Source: Solirubrobacter ginsenosidimutans (lineage in GTDB: Bacteria > Actinomycetota > Thermoleophilia > Solirubrobacterales > Solirubrobacteraceae). Taken from it: a DNA stretch of 64,000 bases. Location of the stretch: assembly GCF_027587205.1 (NCBI RefSeq), contig NZ_JAPDOD010000023.1, positions 62,001 through 126,000 on the forward strand. The letters run 5' to 3'. The notes under the pieces are model-generated. The model worked only from the letters and a program-made list of their open reading frames with translations, did no database searches and was not told the DNA's origin. Both the position numbers and the translations under genes were made by a program. Below, in pieces: positions 8,191 to 17,344 of this stretch (its first letter is position 1; each line of letters starts with the position of its first letter).

Positions 8191-8661
8191 ATGCGGATCG
8201 CGCTGCCTCTCGTCCTGCTCGCCTGCCTGCTCGCGCCGGCCGCCGCGTCGGCGCGCGACATGGACACCTGGGCGACGGTCAACGTCTGCGACACGGCCAA
8301 GCAGCCGGACACGATCGGGATCCGCGCGTCGATGTCGGGCCTGCCGAAGGGCGTCAAGCTCTCGATGCGCTTCCGCGTGCAGTACAAGGCCGCGGACGGT
8401 ACGTGGGCGGACGTCGAGGACGCCGACTCCGGTTGGCGGGTGCTCGGGACCGCGAAGGGCGTTCCCGCGGAGTCCGGGTGGAGCTTCAGCTTCGCGCGGC
8501 CGACCAACACGGTCATGCTGCGCGGGGTCGTGCGCTATCGCTGGCGCAAGGGCGACGCCCTGCCACGCACCGCGGAGGTCGTCACCGAGGGCGGGCACCG
8601 GTCAAGCGCCGGCGCCGACCCGGCGGGCTACTCCGCCGCCAACTGCGAGCTCGGCAACTGA
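8191..8661 (+). CDS. Small secreted protein of unknown function
   Basis: A 156-residue protein with a clear signal peptide ('MRIALPLVLLACLLAPAAA', cleavage probably after ASA near residue 22). The mature part is beta-rich with two cysteines far apart ('VNVCDTAKQ' near 32 and 'AANCELGN' at the end), which may form a disulfide. I do not recognise a family. It is divergent from the ECF sigma gene. Its 3' end overlaps the end of the convergent GDPD gene by 34 bp, which is unusual but both frames look coding. Confidence 0.75.
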   Translation: MRIALPLVLLACLLAPAAASARDMDTWATVNVCDTAKQPDTIGIRASMSGLPKGVKLSMRFRVQYKAADGTWADVEDADSGWRVLGTAKGVPAESGWSFSFARPTNTVMLRGVVRYRWRKGDALPRTAEVVTEGGHRSSAGADPAGYSAANCELGN

Positions 8662-9356
8662 GCGAAGAGCCGGGGGTCGTTGGTGATGACCCCGGTGACG
8701 CCGAGCTTCTCGAGTCGCCCGATGCGGCGGCCGTCGTCGACCGTCCAGACGTAGATCTCCCCGCCCGCCTCGTTGACGGCGCGCACGAGCCGCGATGACA
8801 CCAGGCGCCAGTGCACCATCAGCGCGTCGCAGCGCCCGGCGGCCATGTGGACCTTGACCGCTGACGGGAGCTTGAGGCGCACGTAGGCCGCGCCCGCGTA
8901 GGCGGGGAGCTTGGTCAGCCACGCCTTCGTCGGGTCCTTGCGCAGGCGCGGGACCGACCAGCCGAGGCGGAGCTTGGGCTCCAGTTGGCGCAGGACGAGC
9001 AGCGAGCGCATCCAGTTGGAGGAGATCAGCGACCGGTCGATCAGGCCGTGCTCGCGCAGGGCGGCGACCACGCGGTCCTCGTAGCCGGGGAGCTTGAGGT
9101 CGACGTCGAGCTCGACGCCGTCGAACGGCGTGGAGGCGAGGTGCGCGAGGCCCTGCTCGAACGTCGGCGCGTTCTCGACGTGCTCGTAGTCGTGGGCGAG
9201 CAGCAGGCGGCCCTTGGCCGGCTCGTGCTGGAACTCGGGCAGCACGTCGAACTCGATCATGTCCACGCCGTAGGCCAGCGCCGCGTCGAACGAGGCGAGT
9301 GTGTTGCCGGGGACGATCAGGTCCGCGCCCTTGTGCCCGATCCGCCGCATCCTCAT
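8628..9356 (-). CDS. Glycerophosphodiester phosphodiesterase
   Basis: A 242-residue TIM-barrel GDPD that splits glycerophosphodiesters to glycerol-3-phosphate and an alcohol. The catalytic landmarks are in place: 'RIGHKGA' at the N-terminus, '[10 protein letters not shown]' and the metal pair in 'MIEFDVL', then '[10 protein letters not shown]' with the second catalytic histidine, and 'VDLKLPG' and 'VYVWTVDD'-like strands. No signal peptide, so it is cytoplasmic. I start it at the ATG that overlaps the Nei stop (ATGA, 9353-9356); an earlier ATG three codons up is possible. It ends inside the convergent secreted-protein gene. Confidence 0.9.
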   Translation of the reverse strand: MRMRRIGHKGADLIVPGNTLASFDAALAYGVDMIEFDVLPEFQHEPAKGRLLLAHDYEHVENAPTFEQGLAHLASTPFDGVELDVDLKLPGYEDRVVAALREHGLIDRSLISSNWMRSLLVLRQLEPKLRLGWSVPRLRKDPTKAWLTKLPAYAGAAYVRLKLPSAVKVHMAAGRCDALMVHWRLVSSRLVRAVNEAGGEIYVWTVDDGRRIGRLEKLGVTGVITNDPRLFAQLPSSQLAAE

Positions 9357-10126
9357 CGCTGACATCGTGGGCACCAGTATGTCGTCCGGTTGTCGTCGCC
9401 TTGCCCGCGTGCACGGATGTTCGAGTCCGTGCCGCACCGCGGGCACGGCTTCCCGGCGTTGCCGTAGACCACCTTGAAGCGCTCCTGCATGCCGCTGCGC
9501 GACGATTCGAGCATCCGCGGGCGGGTGGCGTGGATGATCGCGAGCGCCTCGACGTCTGAGACGTCGCCGGTGCGCCGCCAGGGATCGATGCCGGCCTCGA
9601 AGCAGCCTTCGGCCTTCCAAAGGTTGCCGATCCCGGCGATCACCCGCTGGTCGAGCAGGGCGTCCCCGATGGCGCGGGTGGGGTCGTCGGTGCGCAGTCG
9701 CCTCAGGAAGGCCTGCTCGTCGAGCTCCGGCGCGAGGATGTCCGGGCCGAGACCGGCGATGCGCTGATCGAAGCGGGTGCGGCTGGCGGTCATCAGCTCG
9801 AGCACCGGGCCGTTGATCTGGGCGACGAGCTTCTCGCCGTGCTTGATGAGCAGCCAGGTGTTGCGGGGCGGCGGCCAATCCTCGTCGCGCACCCGCCACT
9901 TCCCGGTCATCCGCAGGTGGGAGTGAATCACCAGCTGGTTCTCGAAGCGGATGAAGAGGTGCTTGCCGTGGGCGTCGACGCCCGTCACGGCCTGTCCTTG
10001 GAGGCGCTGGGGCCAGCGATCGCGCCCGAAGCGCGGGTGCGGCGTCTCGATGCTGTCCGGGATCTGGCCTTCGAGGACGGGGCGGATCTTATTCGCCGCG
10101 TAGTGGATGGTGTCGCCCTCGGGCAC
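9353..10126 (-). CDS. nei: Endonuclease VIII-like DNA glycosylase (Nei family)
   Basis: A 257-residue Fpg/Nei bifunctional DNA glycosylase/AP lyase for oxidised bases. It starts 'MPEGDTIH': Pro2 is the Schiff-base nucleophile and Glu3 the proton donor, and MPEGD marks the Nei rather than the Fpg branch. The H2TH region lies near 150-185 ('[17 protein letters not shown]'), and the C-terminal zinc finger has CPRCG ... CPRCQ spaced 20 residues apart. It is the first gene of a two-gene operon with GDPD. Its start is only 18 bp from the left end of the divergently transcribed retron RNA. Confidence 0.93.
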   Translation of the reverse strand: MPEGDTIHYAANKIRPVLEGQIPDSIETPHPRFGRDRWPQRLQGQAVTGVDAHGKHLFIRFENQLVIHSHLRMTGKWRVRDEDWPPPRNTWLLIKHGEKLVAQINGPVLELMTASRTRFDQRIAGLGPDILAPELDEQAFLRRLRTDDPTRAIGDALLDQRVIAGIGNLWKAEGCFEAGIDPWRRTGDVSDVEALAIIHATRPRMLESSRSGMQERFKVVYGNAGKPCPRCGTDSNIRARGQGDDNRTTYWCPRCQR

Positions 10127-10144
10127 GGCTTCTGAGTATGGTCC

Positions 10145-10312
10145 GGGCCGCGACGATGCCCGCCCGAGCCCGCACCGTCAGAGGTGCGTCTCCAGGGGTT
10201 CCCTGGGGAGACCACGTTGACCTACGCAGAGCATCGCGTGCGCGGCAGGGCAGCGTTCGCGTGCCCCCTCGCGCACGCACGACGAGAGCCGTCGGGCGGC
10301 ATCGTCGCGCCC
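10145..10312 (+). ncRNA. Putative retron msr-msd RNA
   Basis: The 168 nt before the reverse transcriptase have the layout of a retron RNA. The ends pair: 10145-10167 (a1) and 10292-10312 (a2) are complementary over 21 bp with two single-base bulges. Directly after a1 comes AGC (10167-10169), the usual context of the branching guanosine (here G10168). Two short hairpins follow (10171-10188, stem CGCACC/GGTGCG; 10188-10212, stem GTCTCC/GGAGAC), the expected msr. A longer hairpin (10236-10278, stem GCGTGCGCG/CGCGCACGC with an inner stem) fits msd. a2 ends 4 bp before the reverse transcriptase ATG. No search was run, so the family is unassigned. Confidence 0.75.
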
Positions 10313-10316
10313 TGTG

Positions 10317-11624
10317 ATGTCGCGGCGCGCACTGGGCCACGGGATCGCGGCGGCGTTGCTGGCCGGCGAGTGGCGGCCGCCGGCGATGGCCGATCGCGTC
10401 ATGGCGGCCCTCGACCCGCCGCCGCCCTACGTGACCGTGCTGGTCGACGCCGTCCTCGACGCGTACCACCGCCCGCCGCTGGACCGTCCGCGCGAGCTTG
10501 GCGCGTACGTGGCCATCGTGCTCGACGAGCTCGACCCGCTCCCGGACCCGGACGCCGATGACCTCGACGACCTGCTGCTCCCGGAGCCGACGCCGCGCGT
10601 CGTCGAGTGGGGGCGCTTTCACCCCGAGATGGCGTTCGCCCGCTGGCCGGTCCCGCGGATCGACACGGTCGGCGATCTGGCGGCGTTCCTCGGCCTAGAA
10701 GTCGGCGCGCTCGAGTGGTTCGCGGACGTGCGCGGGCTCGAGCGGGTGGTGAACGACGAGCGGCTGCGCCACTATCGCTATGTACGTGTGGCGCGGAAGT
10801 CCGGCCCGCCGCGGGTGATCGAGGCGCCCAAGCCGCGGCTGAAGGCGCTGCAACGGCGGGTCCTGCACGAGCTCCTCGACCTCATCCCGGTGCACGGTGC
10901 CGCGCACGGGTTCGTGGGCGGGCGGTCCGCCCGGACCCACGCGCTCGCCCACGTGGGGCGCCGGGTCGTCGTCCGGCTCGATCTCGAGGACTTCTTCGCG
11001 GGCGTGACCGCGGCGCGCGTCTTCGGGATCTTCCGCGCCGCGGGCTACCCGGAGTCCGTCGCCCACGTCCTCACCGGCCTGTGCACCAACGTCGTGCCGG
11101 CGCAGGAGTCGGTCCCCGTTCACTGGCGGCTCTCGCGCCGCCTCGCGACCCCGCACCTCCCGCAGGGCGCGCCCACCTCGCCCGCCCTGGCCAACCTCGC
11201 CGCCTTCGCGCTGGACCGCCGGCTCACCGGTCTGGCGGCCGCGATCGGCGCCACCTACACCCGCTACGCCGACGACCTCGTCCTCTCCAGCGACCGGCGG
11301 CTGCGCACACCGGTCGCTGCGATCGGGGCCATCGCCCGCGCCGAAGGCTTCCGCGTCAACGCCGCCAAGACCCGCGTGATGGGCCGCGGCCGCCGCCAGA
11401 CGGTCACCGGCGTCGTCGTCAACGCCCACCCGAACGTCCCCCGCGCCGAGTACGACACCTTGAAGGCCACCCTCCACCGCGCCGCGCTCGACGGCCCACC
11501 CGCGGACCTCGACCCGACCGTCCTCCTCGGCCGCATCGCCTGGGTCGAGTCGCTCAACCCCACCCGCGGCGAAAAGCTCCGAACGGCCTTCGCCACGATC
11601 ACCTGGCCACCCCGCGATTCTTGA
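10317..11624 (+). CDS. Retron-type reverse transcriptase with N-terminal extension
   Basis: A 435-residue protein. Residues about 120-430 are a retron reverse transcriptase: 'RVIEAPKPRLKALQRRVLHE' (160s-180s), 'HGAAHGFVGGRSA' (193-205), 'VRLDLEDFFAGV' with catalytic Asp near 222, 'LPQGAPTSPALANL' (281-294), YADD at 317-320, and 'VTGVVVN' (363-369), the retron VTG motif. The other retron motif, NAxxH, is HALAH here (208-212). Residues 1-115 are an acidic, Pro-rich extension that most retron enzymes lack; from memory, myxobacterial retron enzymes such as Mx162 also have long N-termini and a similar HGAAHGFV core. The ATG at 10317 follows a2 of the ncRNA by 4 bp (a GTG one codon earlier is possible). 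No separate effector gene is on this strand, so the extension may be the effector or bind one. Confidence 0.9.
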   Translation: MSRRALGHGIAAALLAGEWRPPAMADRVMAALDPPPPYVTVLVDAVLDAYHRPPLDRPRELGAYVAIVLDELDPLPDPDADDLDDLLLPEPTPRVVEWGRFHPEMAFARWPVPRIDTVGDLAAFLGLEVGALEWFADVRGLERVVNDERLRHYRYVRVARKSGPPRVIEAPKPRLKALQRRVLHELLDLIPVHGAAHGFVGGRSARTHALAHVGRRVVVRLDLEDFFAGVTAARVFGIFRAAGYPESVAHVLTGLCTNVVPAQESVPVHWRLSRRLATPHLPQGAPTSPALANLAAFALDRRLTGLAAAIGATYTRYADDLVLSSDRRLRTPVAAIGAIARAEGFRVNAAKTRVMGRGRRQTVTGVVVNAHPNVPRAEYDTLKATLHRAALDGPPADLDPTVLLGRIAWVESLNPTRGEKLRTAFATITWPPRDS

Positions 11625-11625
11625 A

Positions 11626-11693
11626 GGGGTCAGACCCCTCAACAATTCTTTTGGCTCTACAGCGCCGTTTCCAATGTTGAGGGGTCTGACCCC
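11626..11693. repeat. Inverted pair of GGGGTCWGACCCC palindromes
   Basis: GGGGTCAGACCCCTCAACA (11626-11644) and its exact complement (11675-11693) fill the gap between the reverse-transcriptase stop and the convergent TPR-gene stop. Each arm contains a 13-bp palindrome, and the same core recurs at 29128-29195. On the plus strand the first palindrome is followed by ATTCTTTT, so it could end transcription. It is a dispersed short palindrome in this genome, possibly of the REP type. Confidence 0.8.
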
Positions 11694-11694
11694 C

Positions 11695-12834
11695 CTAAGC
11701 GGCGAGGCGGGCGAGCTCGGTGCGGGCGCGGGCGGCGAAGCCGTCGGCGCCGCGGGCTTCGGCGGTCGCGAGGACCGCGGTGGCGAGGGCGATCGCGCGG
11801 GTGTGGTCGCCGAGTGCGTAGGCGGCCCAGGCGCGGGCGAGGCCGAGTTCCTCGCCGACGCCGCGGCCGGAGGTGTGGGGCAGCCGGTCGAGCTCGGCGA
11901 TCGCTTTGGCCGCGTGGGCGGCGTCGCCCGCTTGGGCTGCCGCTTGGGCGATGCCGGCGAGGGCTGCGGGGCGCATGCCCACCGGGTCGCAGGCGCGCAG
12001 CAGGACGGAGCTTTCGCGAAACCAGCGAAGCGCCGCGTCGGTGTCGCCCCTGGAGAGCCAGACGTGGCCGAGCAGGAGGGCCGCGACCGCCCAGCCCTGC
12101 GGGTCGGTCGCGGCGGCATAGGAGCGCTCGGCCTCGTAGGTGGCTTCGGGGAGGCTGCCGGCGAGCCAGTGCGCGAGCGCTTGGGCGCCCGCGAGGTAGC
12201 GGACGCACGCTGGCTCCCAGCGCCGGGCGACCGCGATCGCCTCGTCGCGCCGGCCGCAGACGGCGAGCGCCTCGGCCATCGCGACCGCGGCGCGCACCCG
12301 CGCCGCGTCCGGGGCGGTCGGATCGGCTTCGACGGGCGCCGCCATCGCCAGCGCGGCGCGCGGGTCGCCCTGTGCGAACGCGAACCGCGCGCGCAGCGCG
12401 TGCAACTCCATCGCGCCGAGCGAGGCGGGCAGCGTACGCGCGGCCGGCGCGTCTGCGCTCGTGCGCACGAGCGGCGCGCCGCTGCCGGTGAACCCGCGCA
12501 CGGCGTCTTTGCCCGTGCGCGCGAGCGAGGCGGGGCTGCCGGCCAGCCCACGCGCGGCGAGTGCCTCCTCGCCCGCGCGTAGGGCGGCCTCCGCGTCCGC
12601 GGAGCGGTTCAGTGCGAAGAACAGGTTGCGGGCGCGGACGAGTGCGAGGGTGACCTCGCCGCGCGCATTGGGCGCGGCCAGGGTCGCCAGGACGTTCTCG
12701 GCCTCATCCGGCCGCCCGCTCGCCATCAGCGCGCGCGCCTCGGCGAGCCCCGCCGAGAAGTGGCACCCGGACTGGAGCGCCGCGCGGGCGAAGCCTTCCT
12801 CGGCGAGCCTGGACATGCCACTAAGGACGCTCAT
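11695..12834 (-). CDS. TPR-rich protein, likely truncated LuxR/MalT-type regulator
   Basis: A 379-residue, all-helical, Ala-rich protein made of degenerate TPR-like hairpins ('EARALMASGRPDEAENVLAT', 'ALRARFAFAQGDPRAALAMA', 'AVAALLLGHVWLSRGDTDAA'). This matches the C-terminal tetratricopeptide half of large LuxR-family ATPase regulators, common in this lineage. The P-loop ATPase is missing at the front. The protein stops ('ARARTELARLAA') just where the LuxR helix-turn-helix normally begins, with the palindrome pair right after the stop. It may be a decayed remnant or a free-standing scaffold. No membrane segment or signal. It is convergent with the retron gene. Confidence 0.6.
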   Translation of the reverse strand: MSVLSGMSRLAEEGFARAALQSGCHFSAGLAEARALMASGRPDEAENVLATLAAPNARGEVTLALVRARNLFFALNRSADAEAALRAGEEALAARGLAGSPASLARTGKDAVRGFTGSGAPLVRTSADAPAARTLPASLGAMELHALRARFAFAQGDPRAALAMAAPVEADPTAPDAARVRAAVAMAEALAVCGRRDEAIAVARRWEPACVRYLAGAQALAHWLAGSLPEATYEAERSYAAATDPQGWAVAALLLGHVWLSRGDTDAALRWFRESSVLLRACDPVGMRPAALAGIAQAAAQAGDAAHAAKAIAELDRLPHTSGRGVGEELGLARAWAAYALGDHTRAIALATAVLATAEARGADGFAARARTELARLAA

Positions 12835-12958
12835 GCCGTCCAGCTATTCCGTGGCCGCGACCGCGAAGTACACCGTGCTATCGGCGAGCCGCGGCACGAT
12901 CCGGTAGCGGAAACGGGCCGTCACGGAGTCACCCCGGCGCTCCCTGGACCCGGCCCGC

Positions 12959-15900
12959 CTACGTGGTCAGCGTCAGCTTGCGCGGGCCCGGCCGGAAGCC
13001 GAGGTCGATGAGCGTTTCCTCGTAGACGGACCCGATGATCGACTCCCCGTCGATCTTCTCCACGGCGAGCCGCTTGATCCGCCCGCGCTGGACGGTCTCG
13101 GCCAGCGCGGCGAGCGACGGCTGGATGCGCGGGTCGTCGGCCTCGACGAGCACCTGCAGGCCCTTGCCCCCGCGCTCGACGAACACCACCGGCTCAGCAC
13201 CCGCCAGGACCACATACGCACCCGCCTGACGAGCGGGGCGCCGCGGCGTGTCCGGCCACTTCAGCGCCGCGCCGTAGGGCTGCGCGGGGTCGGTGGCGGC
13301 GAGGACGACCGGCGGCGCCGCGTCATCGTCACGCTGCGCCCGCAGCCGTTCGACCGCGCCCGGCAACGCGAACTGCGCGCCGCCGAGGCCTTCGACGAAG
13401 TAGCCGCGGCGGGCGATCCCGATCGTCTCCAAAGCCGCCAGCGAGTCGTACAGAGACGAGAACCCGCCCGGGATGCCCTCGGCCAGCACCTGCTCGCGGG
13501 TGACGATGCCGTAGCGCTCGAGCAGCAGTTCGGCCTGCGTGCGCCGGCGCGCCACAGGGTCGACGTCGCGCCCGAACAGCGCGCTCGTGAGCGACCAGCG
13601 GCCCTGCACGGCCGGCTGCCCGCCGCGCTTGCGCGCCCCGAACGAGCGGCGCGAGGCGCGGGCGCGCTGCGACCAGGCGGGCGTCGCCGCGGTCAGCTTC
13701 GGCGAGCGCAGGGGCGCGAACGCGTCGTTGGTCGCCTCACCCGCCCACACGAGGTCCCAGAGCCCGTTCTGCAGTTCCTCGGTCGTGAAGCCGCCGACGT
13801 CGGTCAGCAGGTCGGTGAAGAAGCACGGGCCGGCCTTCAGCCGCTCGCGCACGGCCACGTGGATCGGCTCTGACGGCGCGTCGCCCGCCCCGCCGCGCGG
13901 CGGCGGCCCGATCAGCGCGGCGTCGTCGCGGAAGTACAGCGCGACGCGCCCGGAGCGCCGGCCCATCGCCCCCGCACCCACCCAGACGATCTCACCAGAA
14001 GCGCAGAGCTGGTCCATCCAGGCGGGCGAGTAGGCGCCCGTCCGGCGCGGCAGCACGTCGCGCTCCCAGACCTCCAGCGGCAGCGCGAGACCCTGCAGCG
14101 GCACCAGCGCCTCGCGCAGGCGATCCACACCCGCCCCGGTCGGCGGGTGGCGGTCGACGCCCTGCCAGGAGGCCTGGAAGCGCGCGAAGGCGCGCTGGTC
14201 GGCGGGCTCGATCTCCGCCCGCAGCGCCGCCAGCGACGCGCGCCGCAGCCGCCGCAGCACCTCCGGGTCGCACCACTCGCGCGTGGTCCCGCCCGGCCGC
14301 AACTCGCCGCGGACCAAGTGACCGCCCTGCTCCAAGCGCTCGAGCACCGGCGTCAGGTCGATCCCGTAGCGCTCGCGAAGCGCGCGCGTCTCGAACGGCC
14401 CGTGCGTCCGCGCGTAGCGGCGGACGAGCCGCTCCATCGCGTCCGGGACGTCGGCGGTGAACGCCTCGGGCAGCCCGGACGGCGGGACGGCGCCCAGCGC
14501 GTCGCGATAGAGCCCGGCGTCCTCGGCCGCGACCCAGCGCTTCTCGCCACCCACCCGCAGCTCCATCGCCCGCCGCTCGCCGCGCAGTTGCTGCAGCCAG
14601 GCCGTCGTCGCGCCGCGCGCCTTCGCCTCGTCCAGCGTCAGGTCGCCCACGCGGCGCAGCACGTCGTGCACGCCGTCGACGGTGTCCGCCCGCGTGCGGT
14701 CGGAGAGCCGCTGCAGATCCGCTTCGACGGTCTCCAGCGCGCCCAGGTCGATCAGCTCGCGCAGCTCCTCCTGCCCGAGCAGCTCGCGCAACAGCTCGCG
14801 ATCCAGCGCCAGAGCGGCGGCGCGGCGCTCCGCGTTGGGCTGGTCGCCCTCGTACATGTAGGTCGCGACGTAGTCGAACAGCAGCGACGAGGCGAACGGC
14901 GAAGCAGTCGGCGTCTCGACCTCGACCAGCGACAGCTCGCGCCGGTGCAGCTTGGTCAGCAGATCGTGCAGGCCGGGGAGGTCCAGGACATCGCGCAGGA
15001 CCTCGCGATAGGTCTCCAGCACGATCGGGAACTGCGCGTAGCGGCGCGCGACCTCCAGCAGCGACTGGGACTTCAAACGCTGCTGCCACAGCGGCGTCCG
15101 CCGCCCCGGATACGCCCGCGGGATCAGCAGCGCGCGGCCCGCGTTCTCGCGGAAGCGGGCGCCGAACAGCGCCGACCCGCCCAGCTCACCCACCACGAGG
15201 TCCTCGAGCTCGTCCGGCTCGATCATCACCAGCTCTTCGCCGGGCGGTTCGTCGGCGTCGGGGAGGTGGACGATGATGCCGTCGTCGGACCAGATCGCGT
15301 CCGACTCCAGGCCGTAGACCTCGCGGATGCGGGCGGACAGAGCCAGGCCCCAGGCGGCGTGCACCCGCCCGCCGAACGGCGAGAGCACGCACACCCGCCA
15401 GTCGCCGATCTCGTCCCGGAAGCGCTCGATCACGATCGTGCGGTCGGAGGGGATGACCCGCGTCGCCTCCTGCTGCTCGAGCAGGAACTCGAGCAGGTTG
15501 GATGCGGCCCGCGGGTCGAGGTCGAAGTCCTTCGCCAGCGTCTCCTGCGACTGCTCGACCGCCCAGCGCGCGAACGCGCCGATCGCCTCGCCGAGCTCCT
15601 TCGGCCGGCCCAGCCCGTCGCCCTTCCAGAACGGCACCGCGCCCGGAACGCCCGGCGCGGGGGTGACGATCACGCGGTCGCGGGTGATCTCCTCGATCCG
15701 CCACGAGGAGGCGCCCAACAGAAACACCTGCCCGGCACGGGCCTCGTAGACCATCTCCTCGTCCAGCTCGCCGACGCGGCGGCCGTCGGGGAGGTTCACC
15801 GAGTACAGGCCACGGTCGGGGATCGTGCCCGCGTTGGTGATCGCCAGCGCCCGCGAGCCCTTGCGCGCCCGGATCGTCCCCGCCACGCGGTCCCAGACGA

Positions 15901-17314
15901 TCCGCGGCCGCAGTTCCCCGAACTCCTCGGACGGATAGCGCCCGTCGAGCATGTCGAGCACGTTCTCCAGCTGCGCCCGCGACAGCTCGGAGTACGTGTA
16001 GGTGCGGGCGAGCATCGCCGCCAGCAGGTCGACGCTCAAGACCTCGTCCTCGGCCGACGCGCTCATCGCCACGATCTGCTGCGCCAGGACGTCGAGCGGG
16101 TTGCGCGGCACCACCGTCGTCTCGATCTTCCCCTCGCGCATCCGCTGGGCGACCACCGCGCACTCCAAGAGATCAGCCCGGAACTTCGGGAAGATCCGGC
16201 CCTTGGAGATGTCGCCGACGTTGTGGCCGGCACGACCGATCCGCTGCAGCCCGGCGGTGACCGACTTCGGCGACTCGACCTGCAGCACGAGGTCGATCGC
16301 GCCCATGTCGATGCCCAGCTCCAGCGAGGACGTCGCGACCAGACACGGCAGCTCACCCGCCTTGAGCTGCTCCTCGACCACCAGCCGCTCCTCGCGCGCC
16401 AGCGACCCGTGGTGCGCCCGCGCCAGCGGCTCCTCCGCCAGCTCGTTGAGCCGCAGCGCCAGCCGCTCGGCCGCGCGGCGGTTGTTGACGAAGATCAGCG
16501 TCGACGTGTGCTCGCGCACGAGCTTGAGCAACTCCGGGTACATCGCCGGCCAGATCGACTTGCGGGTCGCCTCGCCGCCCTTGAACGGATCGAGCTCGAG
16601 ATCCATGTTCTCGGGCTCGACCATCGACTCCACCGGCACGTGGATCTTCAGGTCCAGCGGCTTGCGGACGCCCGTGTCGACCACCGTCACCCGCCGCGAA
16701 GGGCCGACCATGAACCGGCCGACCTCTTCCAGCGGGTTCTGGGTCGCGGAGAGACCCACCCGCTGCACGTCGCGCCCCGCCTGCTCGACCAGCCGCTCCA
16801 GTGTGATCGCCAGATGCGCGCCGCGCTTGGTCTGCGCGACGGCGTGGATCTCGTCCAGGATCACGGTCTCGGTGCCCTCGAAGAGCGCCCGCGCCCCGCT
16901 CGTCAGCATCAAATAGAGCGACTCGGGCGTCGTGATCAGCACGTCGGGCGGGTGCTTGACCATGTCGCGCCGCTCCTTCTGCGGCGTGTCGCCGGTCCGG
17001 ATCGCGACGTTGAGCTCGGCGCCGATCCCGCGCAACGGCGCGCGCAGGTTCTTCTCGACGTCGTACGACAAGGCCTTCAGCGGCGAGACGTAGACCAGCC
17101 GCGTCTGCTCGTGGGTGGGCCGCGCGACGAACTGATCGAGCCCGTAGAGGAACGCCGCCAGCGTCTTGCCCGAGCCCGTGGGGGCGGAGATCAGGACATG
17201 CTCGCCCGTGGCGATCGCGGGCCACGCCTGCTCCTGCGCGGCGGTCGGCTCCGCGAACGCCCGCCCGAACCACTCGCGTACCTGTGGAGTGAAGTGAGCG
17301 AGTGGATCGGCCAT
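12959..17314 (-). CDS. lhr: Lhr-type ATP-dependent helicase
   Basis: A superfamily 2 helicase of 1451 residues, the usual size of Lhr (about 1500). It begins 'FAEPTAAQEQAWPAI' (Q motif), then Walker A 'SAPTGSGKT' near 44-52, 'TTPESLYLML', the DEIH box near 155 and 'LSATQNP' (motif III). The second RecA domain carries 'SLELGIDMGAIDLVLQVESP' and 'QRIGRAGHNVG'. The long C-terminal half holds the winged-helix and Lhr-C beta-barrel region. Lhr is a 3'-to-5' helicase on DNA and RNA:DNA hybrids linked to DNA repair, and in mycobacteria is induced by damage. I start at the ATG at 17314; a GTG one codon earlier is possible. Confidence 0.95.
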   Translation of the reverse strand: MADPLAHFTPQVREWFGRAFAEPTAAQEQAWPAIATGEHVLISAPTGSGKTLAAFLYGLDQFVARPTHEQTRLVYVSPLKALSYDVEKNLRAPLRGIGAELNVAIRTGDTPQKERRDMVKHPPDVLITTPESLYLMLTSGARALFEGTETVILDEIHAVAQTKRGAHLAITLERLVEQAGRDVQRVGLSATQNPLEEVGRFMVGPSRRVTVVDTGVRKPLDLKIHVPVESMVEPENMDLELDPFKGGEATRKSIWPAMYPELLKLVREHTSTLIFVNNRRAAERLALRLNELAEEPLARAHHGSLAREERLVVEEQLKAGELPCLVATSSLELGIDMGAIDLVLQVESPKSVTAGLQRIGRAGHNVGDISKGRIFPKFRADLLECAVVAQRMREGKIETTVVPRNPLDVLAQQIVAMSASAEDEVLSVDLLAAMLARTYTYSELSRAQLENVLDMLDGRYPSEEFGELRPRIVWDRVAGTIRARKGSRALAITNAGTIPDRGLYSVNLPDGRRVGELDEEMVYEARAGQVFLLGASSWRIEEITRDRVIVTPAPGVPGAVPFWKGDGLGRPKELGEAIGAFARWAVEQSQETLAKDFDLDPRAASNLLEFLLEQQEATRVIPSDRTIVIERFRDEIGDWRVCVLSPFGGRVHAAWGLALSARIREVYGLESDAIWSDDGIIVHLPDADEPPGEELVMIEPDELEDLVVGELGGSALFGARFRENAGRALLIPRAYPGRRTPLWQQRLKSQSLLEVARRYAQFPIVLETYREVLRDVLDLPGLHDLLTKLHRRELSLVEVETPTASPFASSLLFDYVATYMYEGDQPNAERRAAALALDRELLRELLGQEELRELIDLGALETVEADLQRLSDRTRADTVDGVHDVLRRVGDLTLDEAKARGATTAWLQQLRGERRAMELRVGGEKRWVAAEDAGLYRDALGAVPPSGLPEAFTADVPDAMERLVRRYARTHGPFETRALRERYGIDLTPVLERLEQGGHLVRGELRPGGTTREWCDPEVLRRLRRASLAALRAEIEPADQRAFARFQASWQGVDRHPPTGAGVDRLREALVPLQGLALPLEVWERDVLPRRTGAYSPAWMDQLCASGEIVWVGAGAMGRRSGRVALYFRDDAALIGPPPRGGAGDAPSEPIHVAVRERLKAGPCFFTDLLTDVGGFTTEELQNGLWDLVWAGEATNDAFAPLRSPKLTAATPAWSQRARASRRSFGARKRGGQPAVQGRWSLTSALFGRDVDPVARRRTQAELLLERYGIVTREQVLAEGIPGGFSSLYDSLAALETIGIARRGYFVEGLGGAQFALPGAVERLRAQRDDDAAPPVVLAATDPAQPYGAALKWPDTPRRPARQAGAYVVLAGAEPVVFVERGGKGLQVLVEADDPRIQPSLAALAETVQRGRIKRLAVEKIDGESIIGSVYEETLIDLGFRPGPRKLTLTT

Positions 17315-17344
17315 CACATCAAGGTACGATACGACCGATTGCGG

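Noticed and set aside
10317..11624. Group II intron or diversity-generating retroelement reverse transcriptase
   Set aside because: There is no maturase or HNH region, no intron-like RNA domains, and no template/variable repeat pair or target gene nearby; the VTG motif and the paired upstream RNA fit a retron.
12844..12924. 26-codon minus-strand frame (begins VTARFRYRIVPRL)
   Set aside because: It has a GTG start and reads like protein, but it is too short, has no clear ribosome site and no match that I know; it may be the remnant of a lost gene end.
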